From Jannaschia seohaensis (GTDB lineage Bacteria; Pseudomonadota; Alphaproteobacteria; Rhodobacterales; Rhodobacteraceae), in contig NZ_UETC01000004.1 in NCBI RefSeq assembly GCF_900116765.1, positions 248,001-312,000 on the forward strand: 64,000 nucleotides of DNA. Reading direction: 5' to 3'. Shown here piece after piece: positions 45,866 to 58,390 of the stretch; position 1 is the first letter of the stretch, and each line of letters begins with the position of its first letter. The position numbers were made by a program, and so were the translations under genes. The notes beneath the pieces were generated by a model, which was not told the DNA's origin, did no database searches, and saw only the letters and a program-made list of their open reading frames with translations.

Positions 45866-46468
45866 ATGAGCGTCGCCGTGGCATCCTTCGCGGTCTTCGC
45901 CGCGAGCCAGGTCGGCACGCCCGGACCTGCGAATATGGCGTTGATGGCGACCGGGGCGCGCTTCGGCTTCCGGCGGGCCCTGCCGTTCGTGGCGGGTGTC
46001 GCGTTGGGCAAGCAACTCATCATCTGGCCCGTCGGCTTCGGCCTGATGGAGCTGGCGGCGCGCGCGCCCCTGGCGTTCGAGGCGCTCAAATGGGCGTCGG
46101 CCGCTTATATCGTCTGGCTCGCCTGGAGGGTCGCGAACATGCGCCTGGGCGAGGAGGGCGAGGCGCGGGCGCCGGGCTTTGCCGCGGGGCTGATCGTGCA
46201 TCCGCTCAACCCGAAGGCCTGGGCGATGATTACCGCCGGCTTCACCGGGTTCGTCGCCGCAGGAACGCCCACATTCGAGGCGACCCTGGCGATCGCGGCC
46301 GTCCTACTGGCCTGTCAGATCGTCCTGCATCCGCTTTGGACGATGGGCGGCGCGCTGGTTGCCCGCACCCTGCGGGGCCGGCCGGGCGAGCGCTATTTAA
46401 TGTGGACCTTGGCGGCGCTGACCGTTGCCAGCGTCCTGTTCGTGTTGTTCGGAGGAGGACCGACATGA
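45866..46468 (+). CDS. LysE-family amino-acid/metabolite exporter
   Basis: A 200-residue membrane protein with about six hydrophobic helices and the LysE/RhtB signature GTPGPANMALMATGARFGFRRAL (residues 17-39) and HPLNPKAWAM. Members export amino acids or related metabolites; this substrate is unknown. Its stop overlaps the start of the next gene by 4 bp (ATGA), so the two are co-translated. Confidence 0.88.
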   Translation: MSVAVASFAVFAASQVGTPGPANMALMATGARFGFRRALPFVAGVALGKQLIIWPVGFGLMELAARAPLAFEALKWASAAYIVWLAWRVANMRLGEEGEARAPGFAAGLIVHPLNPKAWAMITAGFTGFVAAGTPTFEATLAIAAVLLACQIVLHPLWTMGGALVARTLRGRPGERYLMWTLAALTVASVLFVLFGGGPT

Positions 46469-47031
46469 CCCCCCAGACCGCTCCGGTCCGTTTGGACCCC
46501 GCCGCGCCGCGTCCGCAGGAGAGTGTGCGGACCGACCGCTTGTCCTTGCGCCCCGTCCGGCGCTCGGACCAGGGCCTGATCGAGCTCTATGCCGGTCGCC
46601 GGGAAGTGGCCGAGATGACGACGGCCATCCCGCACCCGCTGCCGCCGGGCAGCACCGACGCCTTCGTCACGCGCTGCCTGTCGGGGGAGTCGAACGAAAC
46701 GGTCTGGGTCATGGATGCCTCCGAAGCGGGCTTGGGCGAACTGGTCGGCGTGATCTCCCTGACGCAGATGGACCGCGCGCAGGCCGAGATCGGCTATTGG
46801 GTCGCGCCGGTGGTCTGGAACACGGGGCTCGCCACCGAGGCGCTGCGCGCGCTGATGCAGGCCAACCCGCTGGGCAACAGCCACATTTTCGGCACCGTCT
46901 TTCAGGACAACCCGGCCTCGGCGCGGGTGCTGACCAATGCGGGTTTCGACTATATCGGCGAGGCGGAGGCATTTTGCGTCGCCCGCGGCGCCATCGTTCC
47001 GCAATGGACCTATATCCGTCATATGGCTTGA
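46465..47031 (+). CDS. GNAT-family acetyltransferase (RimJ-like)
   Basis: A 188-residue N-acetyltransferase of the RimJ/RimL type: TDRLSLRPVRRSD at the N-terminus, then the acetyl-CoA region (IGYWVAPVVWNTGLATEALRAL) and the later NPASARVLTNAGFDYIGE. The target could be a ribosomal protein or a small molecule. GGAGGAGG lies a few bases ahead of the ATG, which overlaps the LysE-type stop. Confidence 0.9.
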   Translation: MTPQTAPVRLDPAAPRPQESVRTDRLSLRPVRRSDQGLIELYAGRREVAEMTTAIPHPLPPGSTDAFVTRCLSGESNETVWVMDASEAGLGELVGVISLTQMDRAQAEIGYWVAPVVWNTGLATEALRALMQANPLGNSHIFGTVFQDNPASARVLTNAGFDYIGEAEAFCVARGAIVPQWTYIRHMA

Positions 47032-47053
47032 GGCGGGCCGGTCCGCCGCGTAA

Positions 47054-49190
<2,137 letters not shown>

Positions 49191-49191
<1 letters not shown>

Positions 49192-50450
49192 TGAAGGACG
49201 TGACGGACGACATTCCGGCTCTGATGGCCGAGATGGGCAAGGCCGCGCGCGCGGCCGCCGCCGAGCTGGCCTCGGCCAGCGCGGAGCAAAAGCACGCCGC
49301 GCTGATCGGCGCAGCCGAGGCGCTTTGGGCGCGTCGGGGCGAGGTGCTGCAGGCGAATGCCAAGGACATGGCCTATGGGCGCGAGAAGGATCTGTCCGAT
49401 GCGATGCTCGACCGGCTCAAGCTGGACGAAGACCGTATCCGCGGCATCTGCGACAGCCTTAAGGCCATCGCGGAACAGGCTGATCCCGTTGGAGAAGTGA
49501 TCGCCGAATGGGACCGGCCCAACGGCCTCCATATCCGCCGTGTCCGCACGCCGCTGGGCGTGGTCGGTGTCATCTACGAGAGCCGGCCCAACGTGACCGC
49601 CGATGCGGGGGCGCTCTGCCTCAAGGCCGGCAACGCGGTGATCCTGCGCGGCGGCAGCGAGTCGTTCCATTCGTCCGGCGCCATCCACGCCGCGATGATT
49701 GACGGGCTGCGGAAGGCCGGTCTGCCCGAAGCGGCGATCCAGCTGGTTCCGACCCGCGATCGCGCGGCCGTGGCTGCGATGCTCACCGCAACGGAGTTCA
49801 TCGACGTGATCGTTCCGCGCGGGGGCAAGGGGCTTGTCGGCCTCGTCCAGCGCGAGGCCCGCGTCCCCGTCTTCGCGCATCTCGAAGGGATCGTGCACAT
49901 CTATCTCGACGCCTCCGCCGATGCGGAGATCGCGCGCCGCGTCGTGCTCAACGCCAAGACCCGCCGCACGGGCATTTGCGGCGCCGCCGAGTGCCTGCTG
50001 ATCCACCGCGATATCGCGGCGAGCCTGGGCCAAGGGGTGATCGACGCGCTCCGAGCCGAGGGTGTCGAAGTGCGCGCGGGCAAGGGCTTGCATGGCGATG
50101 TTGAAGCGACGGAGGCGGATTGGGGCACCGAGTTTCTCGACATGAAGATCGCGGCGAAAGTTGTTGATAATGTTGATGATGCCATTGCTCATATCCGGAG
50201 ATACGGGTCCAATCACACGGATTGCATCATCGCATCCGACCCGGCCCCGGTCGCGCGCTTCTTCGAGCGGCTCGACAGCGCCATTCTGATGCACAACGCC
50301 TCCACCCAATTCGCCGATGGAGGCGAGTTCGGGATGGGGGCCGAGATCGGGATCGCCACCGGCAAGATGCATGCGCGCGGGCCGGTGGGTTCCGAGCAGC
50401 TCACCAGCTTCAAATATCTCGTCACCGGCGACGGCGCGATCCGTTCCTGA
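49191..50450 (+). CDS. proA: Glutamate-5-semialdehyde (gamma-glutamyl phosphate) reductase
   Basis: Second step of proline synthesis. 419 residues of the aldehyde dehydrogenase superfamily, with the NADPH region ([21 protein letters not shown]), [10 protein letters not shown], and the catalytic Cys in [15 protein letters not shown] (about 264). It is translationally coupled to proB; together they form the ProBA pathway that channels the labile glutamyl phosphate. Confidence 0.97.
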
Positions 50451-50474
50451 CCAACCCGTTAAGAGGCGACCTTC

Positions 50475-51659
50475 ATGTTCAGACGCCCCAATCTCGTGCG
50501 CCGCACGCCCTTTCCGGACTCGGTCAGCCGGGCGGTCGTGACGCCGCTCCAGCCCTCCGTCGTCTATGCGTCGCCGGATCCGAACGCGCTCGACGACCAG
50601 TATGAGGGGCGCGCGAAGGGCTACACCTATGGCCGCGAAGGGCATCCGAACGCGGATGTCCTCGCGCAGATGATCGACCGGATGGAGGGGGGGGCCGGCG
50701 GGATCGTCACCGGCTCCGGCATGTCCGCCGTCACGGCGACAATACTCGGGCTGCTGAGCGCCGGCGACCATATCGTCGGGGGCAACCAGCTCTATGGGCG
50801 GTCGCTGCGGATGATGACTCAGGATCTGCCTCGGTGGGGCATCACCTCGACCCTGGCCGATCCGACGGACCTCGCGGCGATGGAGGCAGCGATCACGCCG
50901 ACGACCAAGCTGATGCTGGTCGAAGTCGTCTCCAACCCGACGCTGCGGATCGCCGATATGGAGGGGCTGACCCGCCTCGCCCGCGATCGCGGCCTGATCC
51001 TGGTCGTCGATAACACGTTTACCACGCCTTACGGGTATCCCGCGTTCGAGCGGGGCGCCGATGTCGTGATCCACTCCGTGACGAAGTTGATGGCGGGCCA
51101 TAGCGACGTGACACTGGGCTATGTCCTGGCGCGCGATCCGGCGCGTCGGAAGGCGATCTACGACACGATCGTCACGCTCGGCCTGACGCCAAGCCCTTGG
51201 GATTGTTGGATGGCGGAGCGGGGGCTCTACAGCTTCGACATGCGGCATGAGCGCAGCCAGGCGAACGCGGCGGCGCTGGCTGAGGCCATCGCGGAGCATC
51301 CGGCGGTCAGCTCGGTGCTCTATCCGGGTCGGGCCGATCATCCCGATCACAACCGGGCGGGCGCCGTGCTGGACGGGCAGTTCGGCAATATGGTCACCTT
51401 CTGTCTGAAGGGCGGGCGGGACGCGGCGGTGGCGCTGACCCGGGCCGCGCCGCAGCTGCCCTTCGCACCGACGCTGGGCGATATCGGCACGACGCTTTCG
51501 CATCCGGCCTCCTCCTCGCATCGCGGGCTGACGCCGGAGAAGCGGGCCGAACTGGGCATCACGGAAGGGATGTTCCGCGTCTCTGTCGGCTGCGAGCCGG
51601 TGGCGCTGCTGCGTGAAGATTTCACGACGGCCCTGGATGCGGTCTCCGCCCTCGGATAG
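50475..51659 (+). CDS. Cys/Met-metabolism PLP-dependent enzyme (trans-sulfuration type)
   Basis: A 394-residue PLP enzyme of the cystathionine beta-lyase/gamma-synthase group. GGAGGIVTGSGMSAV begins the cofactor-binding domain, VVDNTFTTP contains the PLP-contact Asp, the Schiff-base Lys is in HSVTKLMAGHSDV, and the RVSVGCEP end is typical. It could be MetC, MetZ or a similar beta/gamma-lyase; the sequence alone does not separate them. It starts 24 bp after proA with a plausible Shine-Dalgarno (AAGAGG). Confidence 0.88.
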   Translation: MFRRPNLVRRTPFPDSVSRAVVTPLQPSVVYASPDPNALDDQYEGRAKGYTYGREGHPNADVLAQMIDRMEGGAGGIVTGSGMSAVTATILGLLSAGDHIVGGNQLYGRSLRMMTQDLPRWGITSTLADPTDLAAMEAAITPTTKLMLVEVVSNPTLRIADMEGLTRLARDRGLILVVDNTFTTPYGYPAFERGADVVIHSVTKLMAGHSDVTLGYVLARDPARRKAIYDTIVTLGLTPSPWDCWMAERGLYSFDMRHERSQANAAALAEAIAEHPAVSSVLYPGRADHPDHNRAGAVLDGQFGNMVTFCLKGGRDAAVALTRAAPQLPFAPTLGDIGTTLSHPASSSHRGLTPEKRAELGITEGMFRVSVGCEPVALLREDFTTALDAVSALG

Positions 51660-51682
51660 CTGACCCCAACGGAGGGGCGGCG

Positions 51683-52747
51683 ATGCGGACAGCGGACAGA
51701 TCGGACGCGGCGACGGATCTTGCGGGGCAGATCGTCGACGCGTTGATCGAGCCGGTCCTGCTGCTCGACCCGAACGGGCGGGTGCAGCGGGCCAATGCGG
51801 CGGCGCATGAGTGGTTCGGCACTTGGATCGACCGGCAATCCTATGTCAGCGTGCTCCGGCAACCGGGCCTGCTGGCGCCGGTCGAGGATGCGTTCTTTCG
51901 CGGGACGCCGGGCCATGCGCGGTTTTCCCATAGCTCCGGTGCGGTCGAGACGCTTTTCGATGTGACGGTGACGCCGCTGCGGGGCGGGGGGGCGCGACCG
52001 CGCGTCCTGCTGGTGTTCCGCGACGTCTCTGGGCGGCACGACGAGGAATCGATGCGCCGCGATTTCGTCGCCAATGTCAGCCACGAGCTCAAGACGCCGC
52101 TGACCGCGATGCGGGGCTTTATCGAGACGCTGATGGGTCCGGCGCGTGGCGACCCCGTCGCGCAGGAGCGGTTCCTGGCGACCATGGCGCAGGAGGTCGC
52201 GCGCATGAGCCGCCTCGTCAGCGATCTGCTGACGCTCAGCCGTCTGGAGGGGCTCGCGCGGCGGCGCCCGACCGAGGTGATCGACCTCAGATCGGTCTTG
52301 GCGGAGGCCGTCGAGATGCTCGGCGCCGGGGCGGAGGTCGAGGATGTCACGCTGGTCCTGGAGGCGGACACGCCCGCGCCGGTCAGGGGGGATCGCGACC
52401 AGCTGATGCAAGTGGCCAGCAACCTGATCGAGAACGCGGTCAAATACGGAGCGCGGCCGGGAGGTGTGCGAATCTCGGTCCATCGCCTCGCGCGGGAGCC
52501 GGTACTGCGCGGTCCGGCCTGGGTGTTGGAGGTCTCCGATGACGGCCCCGGCGTCCCGCCGGAGCATGTGCCGCGCCTGACGGAACGGTTCTACCGAGTC
52601 GATACCGGCCGTTCGCGGGCGCAGGGCGGCACCGGGCTGGGACTTTCGATCGTCAAACACATCGTCAACCGCCATCGCGGCCGCCTGAAGATCGAAAGCA
52701 CGCCGGGGCAGGGGACGACGGTTTCCGTCACTTTGCCAGAGGGTTAG
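51683..52747 (+). CDS. phoR: Phosphate regulon sensor kinase PhoR
   Basis: A 354-residue histidine kinase: a PAS-like N-terminus (about 15-115), HisKA with phosphoacceptor H134 (VSHELKTPL), and a HATPase domain with NLIENAVKYG, DDGPGVPPEHV and GGTGLGLSIV. No membrane helix is visible, so unlike E. coli PhoR it is probably cytoplasmic or recruited by PstB/PhoU. It lies directly upstream of the pst promoter; PhoB, its partner, is the last gene of the block. Confidence 0.9.
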   Translation: MRTADRSDAATDLAGQIVDALIEPVLLLDPNGRVQRANAAAHEWFGTWIDRQSYVSVLRQPGLLAPVEDAFFRGTPGHARFSHSSGAVETLFDVTVTPLRGGGARPRVLLVFRDVSGRHDEESMRRDFVANVSHELKTPLTAMRGFIETLMGPARGDPVAQERFLATMAQEVARMSRLVSDLLTLSRLEGLARRRPTEVIDLRSVLAEAVEMLGAGAEVEDVTLVLEADTPAPVRGDRDQLMQVASNLIENAVKYGARPGGVRISVHRLAREPVLRGPAWVLEVSDDGPGVPPEHVPRLTERFYRVDTGRSRAQGGTGLGLSIVKHIVNRHRGRLKIESTPGQGTTVSVTLPEG

Positions 52748-52793
52748 GCCGTCTCCGGGTGAACGGATTTCGCTGCCGTCATGAGGTCGCGCG

Positions 52794-52822
52794 CTGTCAT
52801 AAAACCGTTACGATCCTGTCAC
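52794..52822 (+). promoter_or_regulatory. PhoB box upstream of pstS
   Basis: Three 7-bp half-sites in an 11-bp phase: CTGTCAT (52794), CCGTTAC (52805) and CTGTCAC (52816). This matches the PhoB consensus (CTGTCAT repeats with 4-bp spacers). They end 84 bp upstream of the pstS start codon. Confidence 0.85.
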
Positions 52823-52905
52823 AAAAGCCCAACGCAGGCCTCATAGCTGCGGCGTCGAATGAGCACGGGTGTGCTCATTGAAGGACGTCAAACTCAGGAG
52901 TTGTC

Positions 52906-53940
52906 ATGTCCCTTACGAAGACCGCTGTCTCGACCATCGCCGTCGCCGCCGTCTGCGCCACCGCTGCCGCCGCGCGCGATCAGGTCCAGGTCGCCGGGTC
53001 CTCCACGGTGCTGCCCTACGCCTCCATCGTCGCCGAGGCCTTCGGCGAGAATTTCGACTTCCCGACGCCGGTCGTGGAATCGGGCGGCTCCTCCGCTGGT
53101 CTGCGCCGTTTCTGCGAGGGCGTGGGCGAGAACACGATCGACATCGCCAACGCCTCCCGGGCGATCCGGTCGGGCGAGATCGAGGCCTGCGCCGCCAATG
53201 GCGTCACCGACATCATCGAAGTCCGCATCGGCTATGACGGGATCGTCTTCGCCAGCCAGCAGGACGGCCCGGCCTTCACCGCCTTCACCCCGTCCGACCT
53301 GTTCAACGCCCTGGGCGCGCAAGTGCTGGTCGACGGCGCGCTGGTCGAGAACCCCTACACCCAGTGGTCCGAGTTCAACGCCGACCTTCCGGCCGTCGAT
53401 ATCGCCGCCTTCATCCCCGGCACCAACCACGGCACGCGTGAGGTGTTCGAGGAGCAGGTGATCGCGGCGGGCTGCGAAGCCACCGGCGCCTTCCAGGCGA
53501 TGATGGATGCAGGCATGTCCGAGGACGACGCCGAGGATGCCTGCCTCGCCGTCCGCTCCGACGGCGCGGCCGTGGACATTACCGGCGACTACACCGAGAC
53601 GCTGGCCCGCATCGACTCGAACCCCGACGGGGTGGGTGTCTTCGGCCTGTCCTTCTATGAGAACAACACCGACGTGCTGAAGGTCGCGACGATGAACGGC
53701 GTGTCGCCGTCGGTCGATACCATCGCCTCCGGCGAATACCCGGTCTCGCGCCCGCTGTTCTTCTACATCAAGGGCGCGCATATCGGCGTGATCCCGGGCC
53801 TGAAGGAATATGCCTCCTTCTTCGTGTCCAACGACATCGCCGGTCCCTGGGGTCCGCTGGCCGATTACGGCCTGGTGTCCGACCCGGAACTGGAGGCCGT
53901 TCAGGCCAATGTCGAAAACGAAGTGAACATGACCGAGTGA
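52906..53940 (+). CDS. pstS: Periplasmic phosphate-binding protein PstS
   Basis: A 344-residue phosphate-binding protein. Its signal peptide (MSLTKTAVSTIAVAAVCATAAAA) precedes the mature start RDQVQVAGSSTVLPYAS, where GSST is the phosphate-contact motif. ESGGSSAGLRRFCEG and TRAREVFEEQ-like segments give the PstS fold. A strong hairpin separates it from pstC, which would let PstS be made in excess of the membrane subunits. Confidence 0.95.
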   Translation: MSLTKTAVSTIAVAAVCATAAAARDQVQVAGSSTVLPYASIVAEAFGENFDFPTPVVESGGSSAGLRRFCEGVGENTIDIANASRAIRSGEIEACAANGVTDIIEVRIGYDGIVFASQQDGPAFTAFTPSDLFNALGAQVLVDGALVENPYTQWSEFNADLPAVDIAAFIPGTNHGTREVFEEQVIAAGCEATGAFQAMMDAGMSEDDAEDACLAVRSDGAAVDITGDYTETLARIDSNPDGVGVFGLSFYENNTDVLKVATMNGVSPSVDTIASGEYPVSRPLFFYIKGAHIGVIPGLKEYASFFVSNDIAGPWGPLADYGLVSDPELEAVQANVENEVNMTE

Positions 53941-53962
53941 GCCTGACCGCCCGCTGATATCG

Positions 53963-53990
53963 GCCGCGGCGGGAGGCCTCCCGCCGCGGC
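53963..53990 (+). promoter_or_regulatory. Perfect hairpin between pstS and pstC
   Basis: A 28-bp perfect palindrome (14-base arms, GCCGCGGCGGGAGG / CCTCCCGCCGCGGC) with no T-run. It lies 22 bp after the pstS stop. It probably attenuates transcription or protects the pstS mRNA 3' end, favouring PstS over PstCAB. Confidence 0.75.
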
Positions 53991-54038
53991 GCCCTCCGCG
54001 CGCCGCTTGGCGCGCGGCCCTGTTTTCCGGAGATCTGC

Positions 54039-55502
54039 ATGTCGCCTTTCTGGCTGATCCTCCTCGTCGCCGCGCTCGCTCTGGTCGGAGCCGTGCTGGG
54101 CCGCCGTAAGGCCATGGCTTCGGCCGGTGGGGATGCGCGCGTTCTGCACTCGCTGCCGAACTACTACGGCGCCAATGTCGCGCTGTTCGTGGCGGCGCCG
54201 GCCCTTCTGGTGCTTGCCGCCTGGATGGTGATTCAGCCGCTCGCGCTCGACGGCCGCGTGTCGGCGATGATCCCGGAGACCGCCTATGAGGATGCCGGCG
54301 CCCTGAACCTGCTGATGGCGGATGTCCGGCGGATCGCCGAGGGGCTCGACCTCGCGGTGGAGCAAGGGGCTTTGACCGCCGCCGAAGCCCGTGCCGCGCA
54401 GGCCGAGGATCTGCGGGCGCGCCTGGCCGAGATCGGCGTCGCCGTGGGCGCGGAGATCGACCCCTCCACGCTTGTGGCGGCGCAGGGCCTGCGCATGCTC
54501 GACGCGCGGGCCGATCTGGTTCGGACGGTCGTGATCCTGGCGCTTGCCGCGGCGGGCTTCGCGTTCACCTATGCGCGGACGAACGCCAGCTATCGGGCGC
54601 GCAACTCGGTGGAATTCGCGATCCTGCTCTTGCTCATCGGCGCCTCGACCATCGCGATCCTGACGACGCTGGGCATCGTTCTGTCGATGCTGTTCGAGAC
54701 GCTCAACTTCTTCCGCCAATACCCGGCTTCCGAATTCTTCTTCTCGCTCACCTGGGACCCGAGCTTTTCCGGTCGCGGCGGCGCTTCGACGCTGGGCATC
54801 CTGCCGCTGCTCTGGGGCACGCTCTATATCTCGATCATCGCGCTAATCGTGTCGGTGCCGATCGGTCTCTTCTCGGCGATCTACCTGTCGGAATATGCGG
54901 GCAAGCGTTTTCGCGGCTTCGCCAAGCCCCTCCTGGAGGTCCTGGCGGGCATCCCGACCATCGTCTACGGCCTCTTCGCGCTGATTACCGTCGGTCCGCT
55001 CCTGCGGGACGCCATCGCCTCGCCGCTGGGCCTGGGCAACTCGGCCTCGTCGGTGATGACCGCGGGGCTGGTCATGGGGATCATGCTGATCCCCTTCGTC
55101 TCCTCGCTGTCGGACGACATCATTAACGCGGTGCCGCAGGCGATGCGGGACGGCTCTTACGGGCTAGGCGCGACCCAATCGGAGACGATCCGTCAGGTGA
55201 TCCTGCCCGCCGCGCTGCCGGGGATCGTCGGCGCCATCCTTCTGGCCGCCTCCCGCGCCATCGGCGAGACCATGATCGTCGTGCTGGGGGCGGGAGCTGC
55301 GGCCAAGATCGACGTCAATCCGTTCGAGGCGATGACGACCGTCACCGTGAAGATCGTCAGCCAACTGACCGGCGACACGGACTTTTCCTCGCCCGAGACG
55401 CTGGTGGCCTTTGCCCTGGGTCTCACCCTGTTCGTCATGACGCTGGGGCTGAACGTCCTCGCCCTCTATATCGTTCGCAAGTATCGGGAGCAGTACGAAT
55501 GA
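54039..55502 (+). CDS. pstC: Phosphate ABC transporter permease PstC
   Basis: A 487-residue permease with about six core helices and the ABC-permease EAA loop (MRDGSYGLGATQSETIRQVILPAALPGI). It is longer than the usual 300-320 residues through an N-terminal extension (about 1-190) with two extra helices and a coiled segment, as seen in other alphaproteobacteria. It shares 4 bp (ATGA) with pstA. Confidence 0.93.
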   Translation: MSPFWLILLVAALALVGAVLGRRKAMASAGGDARVLHSLPNYYGANVALFVAAPALLVLAAWMVIQPLALDGRVSAMIPETAYEDAGALNLLMADVRRIAEGLDLAVEQGALTAAEARAAQAEDLRARLAEIGVAVGAEIDPSTLVAAQGLRMLDARADLVRTVVILALAAAGFAFTYARTNASYRARNSVEFAILLLLIGASTIAILTTLGIVLSMLFETLNFFRQYPASEFFFSLTWDPSFSGRGGASTLGILPLLWGTLYISIIALIVSVPIGLFSAIYLSEYAGKRFRGFAKPLLEVLAGIPTIVYGLFALITVGPLLRDAIASPLGLGNSASSVMTAGLVMGIMLIPFVSSLSDDIINAVPQAMRDGSYGLGATQSETIRQVILPAALPGIVGAILLAASRAIGETMIVVLGAGAAAKIDVNPFEAMTTVTVKIVSQLTGDTDFSSPETLVAFALGLTLFVMTLGLNVLALYIVRKYREQYE

Positions 55503-56851
55503 CCGACGCCACTGCCGAGACCCCGCGCCGCGGCTCCGGTACCGGCTCCCTGATGGTGCCCGACGCGCGGACCGCGAAGCGCAACGCCCGGGAAAAGCGC
55601 TTCCGCCTCTATGGTCTGGTGGCCGTCTGCACCGGCATACTGATGCTGGCCCTGCTGCTGACCTCGATCCTGAGCGCCGGCCTGTCGGCCTTCCGCCAGA
55701 CGACGATCCAGGTCGAGGTGCCTCTCGTCGCCGAGCGGCTTGACCCGGAAGGCAACCGCGATCCGGCCCAGATGGCCAAGGTCACGACCTTCGGCTATGC
55801 GCCCTTGCTGCGCGATGCGCTGATAGGGACGATCGAGAGCGCGGGCATCGAGACCGAACTCGACCCCCGCGCCATCGCCGATATGGTCTCCGACGAGAGC
55901 GTGGCGCAGCTGCGGGCCTTCGTCCTGGCCAATCCCGGCGTGCTGGGCCAGACGATCCCGGTGGAAGTGCTTGCCTCGGGCCGCATCGACGGCTTCTTCA
56001 AGGGCCGCGTGACCTATCAGACGGCCGAGCTCGACAAGAACATCTCGCCCGAGCAATTGCAGCTCGCCGAGGCGCTGCAGGAGGCGGGCCTGCTGGCGAC
56101 CGGCTTCAACTGGCGTTTCATCACCGCGCCGGACGCCTCCACAACCCGTCCCGAGGCCGCCGGTTTGGGCGTGGCGATCCTGGGCAGTTTCTACATGATG
56201 CTGGTCGTGCTGGCCCTGGCGCTGCCCATCGGCGTCGCGGCCTCGATCTATCTCGAAGAGTTCGCACCGCAGAACAAGTTCACCGACCTGATCGAGGTGA
56301 ATATCTCGAACCTGGCCGCCGTGCCCTCCATCGTGTTCGGCATCCTGGGTCTGGCGATTTTCATCAACTTCGCGGGACTGCCGCAATCGGCGCCCATCGT
56401 CGGCGGGCTCGTCCTGACGCTGATGACCTTGCCCACGATCATCATCGCCACGCGCGCCTCGCTCAAATCGGTGCCGCCCTCGATCCGCAGCGCGGCCCTG
56501 GGGCTCGGCGCGTCCAGGATGCAGACGGTGTTCCACCACGTCCTGCCCTTGGCGATGCCTGGGATCCTGACCGGCACGATCATCGGTCTGGCGCAGGCCC
56601 TGGGCGAAACGGCGCCGCTGCTGCTGATCGGGATGGTCGCCTTCGTACGCGAATACCCCGGCGCCCCCTGGGAGGGCGGTCTCTTCGACCCGGCCACGGC
56701 GCTGCCGGTGCAGGTCTACAACTTCACCCAGCGGTCCGACCCGGCCTTCGTCGAGCGCGCCTCGGGCGCGATCATCGTGCTGCTGATCTTCCTGCTCATC
56801 ATGAACCTCGCGGCGATCTTCCTGCGTCGCAAGTTCGAGCGCCGCTGGTAA
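55499..56851 (+). CDS. pstA: Phosphate ABC transporter permease PstA
   Basis: A 450-residue permease with the EAA-type loop ([27 protein letters not shown]) and a six-helix core in the C-terminal half. It has a periplasmic domain insertion between the first helix and the core, matching the enlarged PstC. It forms the PstSCAB importer with its neighbours. Confidence 0.93.
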   Translation: MTDATAETPRRGSGTGSLMVPDARTAKRNAREKRFRLYGLVAVCTGILMLALLLTSILSAGLSAFRQTTIQVEVPLVAERLDPEGNRDPAQMAKVTTFGYAPLLRDALIGTIESAGIETELDPRAIADMVSDESVAQLRAFVLANPGVLGQTIPVEVLASGRIDGFFKGRVTYQTAELDKNISPEQLQLAEALQEAGLLATGFNWRFITAPDASTTRPEAAGLGVAILGSFYMMLVVLALALPIGVAASIYLEEFAPQNKFTDLIEVNISNLAAVPSIVFGILGLAIFINFAGLPQSAPIVGGLVLTLMTLPTIIIATRASLKSVPPSIRSAALGLGASRMQTVFHHVLPLAMPGILTGTIIGLAQALGETAPLLLIGMVAFVREYPGAPWEGGLFDPATALPVQVYNFTQRSDPAFVERASGAIIVLLIFLLIMNLAAIFLRRKFERRW

Positions 56852-56865
56852 AGGGGGGCGAGACG

Positions 56866-57663
56866 ATGAACGATATGCGATTTACGGAGAGGACCGTGGC
56901 CACAGACGAAGTGAAGATCGCCGCGAAGGGCGTGCAGGTCTATTACGGCGACACCCACGCCATCAAGGACGTGACCATCGACATCGCCGACAAGACTGTG
57001 ACCGCCTTTATCGGCCCCTCGGGCTGCGGCAAGTCGACCTTCCTGCGCTGCATCAACCGGATGAACGACACGATCCCGTCCGCCCGTGTCGAGGGCGACA
57101 TCCGGATCGACGGCGAGGACATCTACGACAAGCGCGTGGATCCGGTGCAGCTGCGGGCCAAGGTGGGGATGGTGTTCCAAAAGCCGAACCCGTTCCCTAA
57201 GTCGATTTATGATAATGTCAGCTACGGCCCCAAGATCCACGGCCTCGCCCGCAACAAGGCGGAGCTCGACGAGATCGTAGAGACGTCGCTGCGCCGTGCC
57301 GCCCTTTGGGACGAGGTCAAGGACCGTCTCGGCGCGCCGGGCACCGGGCTTTCGGGCGGGCAGCAGCAGCGCCTCTGCATCGCCCGGGCCGTCGCGACCT
57401 CGCCTGAGGTTCTGCTGATGGACGAGCCGTGCTCGGCGCTCGACCCGATCGCGACCGACCAGGTCGAGAACCTCATTCACGAACTGCGCGAACGCTACAG
57501 CGTCGTGATCGTCACCCACTCCATGTCGCAGGCCAGCCGCGTCAGCCAGCGCACCGCCTATTTCCACCTCGGCGAGATGGTCGAATACGGCGACACCGGC
57601 GATATTTTCACCAACCCCAAGGACGAGCGGACCGAGAATTACATCACCGGTCGGATCGGATAG
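56866..57663 (+). CDS. pstB: Phosphate ABC transporter ATP-binding protein PstB
   Basis: A 265-residue ABC ATPase: Walker [10 protein letters not shown] at 50-58, signature LSGGQQQR at 162-169, Walker B VLLMDEP at 182-187 and a switch His in [10 protein letters not shown]. The PstB-specific [17 protein letters not shown] is present. It lies 14 bp after pstA. Confidence 0.97.
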   Translation: MNDMRFTERTVATDEVKIAAKGVQVYYGDTHAIKDVTIDIADKTVTAFIGPSGCGKSTFLRCINRMNDTIPSARVEGDIRIDGEDIYDKRVDPVQLRAKVGMVFQKPNPFPKSIYDNVSYGPKIHGLARNKAELDEIVETSLRRAALWDEVKDRLGAPGTGLSGGQQQRLCIARAVATSPEVLLMDEPCSALDPIATDQVENLIHELRERYSVVIVTHSMSQASRVSQRTAYFHLGEMVEYGDTGDIFTNPKDERTENYITGRIG

Positions 57664-57667
57664 GATC

Positions 57668-58390
57668 ATGCACTCCAACCCCCATATCTCCGCTGCCTTC
57701 GACCGCGATCTGGAGGCGATCCAGGCGCTCATCATGAAGATGGGCGGGCAGGTCGAGGAGGCCGTGGCCGCGGCCGCGCGCGCCCTCGTCGAGCAGGACG
57801 CGGATCTCGCGGCTCAGGTCCGTGCCGGCGACCGCGTCATCGACGAGATGGAGCATCGCGTGAACGAAGAGGCCGCGCGCCTCATCGCCCTGCGGCAGCC
57901 CATCGCCTCGGACCTGCGCACCGTGCTGACGGTCTTCCGGATCTCCGCCGCGCTTGAGCGGATCGGCGACTATGCCAAGAACATGGCCAAGCGCACCGAG
58001 ATCATCATCGAACTTCAGCCGGTCGACGGGGGAGCGCACTCGCTCCGCCGGATGTCGCGGGCGGTGGAGGGCATGCTCAAGGACGTGCTGGACGCCTATA
58101 TCCAGCGCGACGCCGCGCTGGCGGAGGACGTGCGCGACCGCGACGCGGAAATCGACCAGATGTATAACGGTCTCTTCCGCGAGTACCTGACCCACATGAT
58201 GGAAGACCCGCGCAACATCACGGCCTGCATGCATCTGCATTTCATGGCCAAGAACATCGAACGCATGGGCGATCTGGTCACCGGCATCGCCGAGCAGGTC
58301 ATCTATCTCGTCTCCGGCGAACTCCCCGAGGACGATCGCGCGAAAGCCGACAAGACCAGCACCCCAGCAGGCGGTGCGCCGAGCCAATGA
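57668..58390 (+). CDS. phoU: Phosphate signalling protein PhoU
   Basis: A 240-residue all-helical PhoU with the two three-helix repeats (DRVIDEMEHRVNEEAARLIALRQPIASDLR and a second copy). It represses PhoR signalling when phosphate is plentiful. The start is 4 bp after pstB, and its stop overlaps phoB (ATGA). Confidence 0.96.
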   Translation: MHSNPHISAAFDRDLEAIQALIMKMGGQVEEAVAAAARALVEQDADLAAQVRAGDRVIDEMEHRVNEEAARLIALRQPIASDLRTVLTVFRISAALERIGDYAKNMAKRTEIIIELQPVDGGAHSLRRMSRAVEGMLKDVLDAYIQRDAALAEDVRDRDAEIDQMYNGLFREYLTHMMEDPRNITACMHLHFMAKNIERMGDLVTGIAEQVIYLVSGELPEDDRAKADKTSTPAGGAPSQ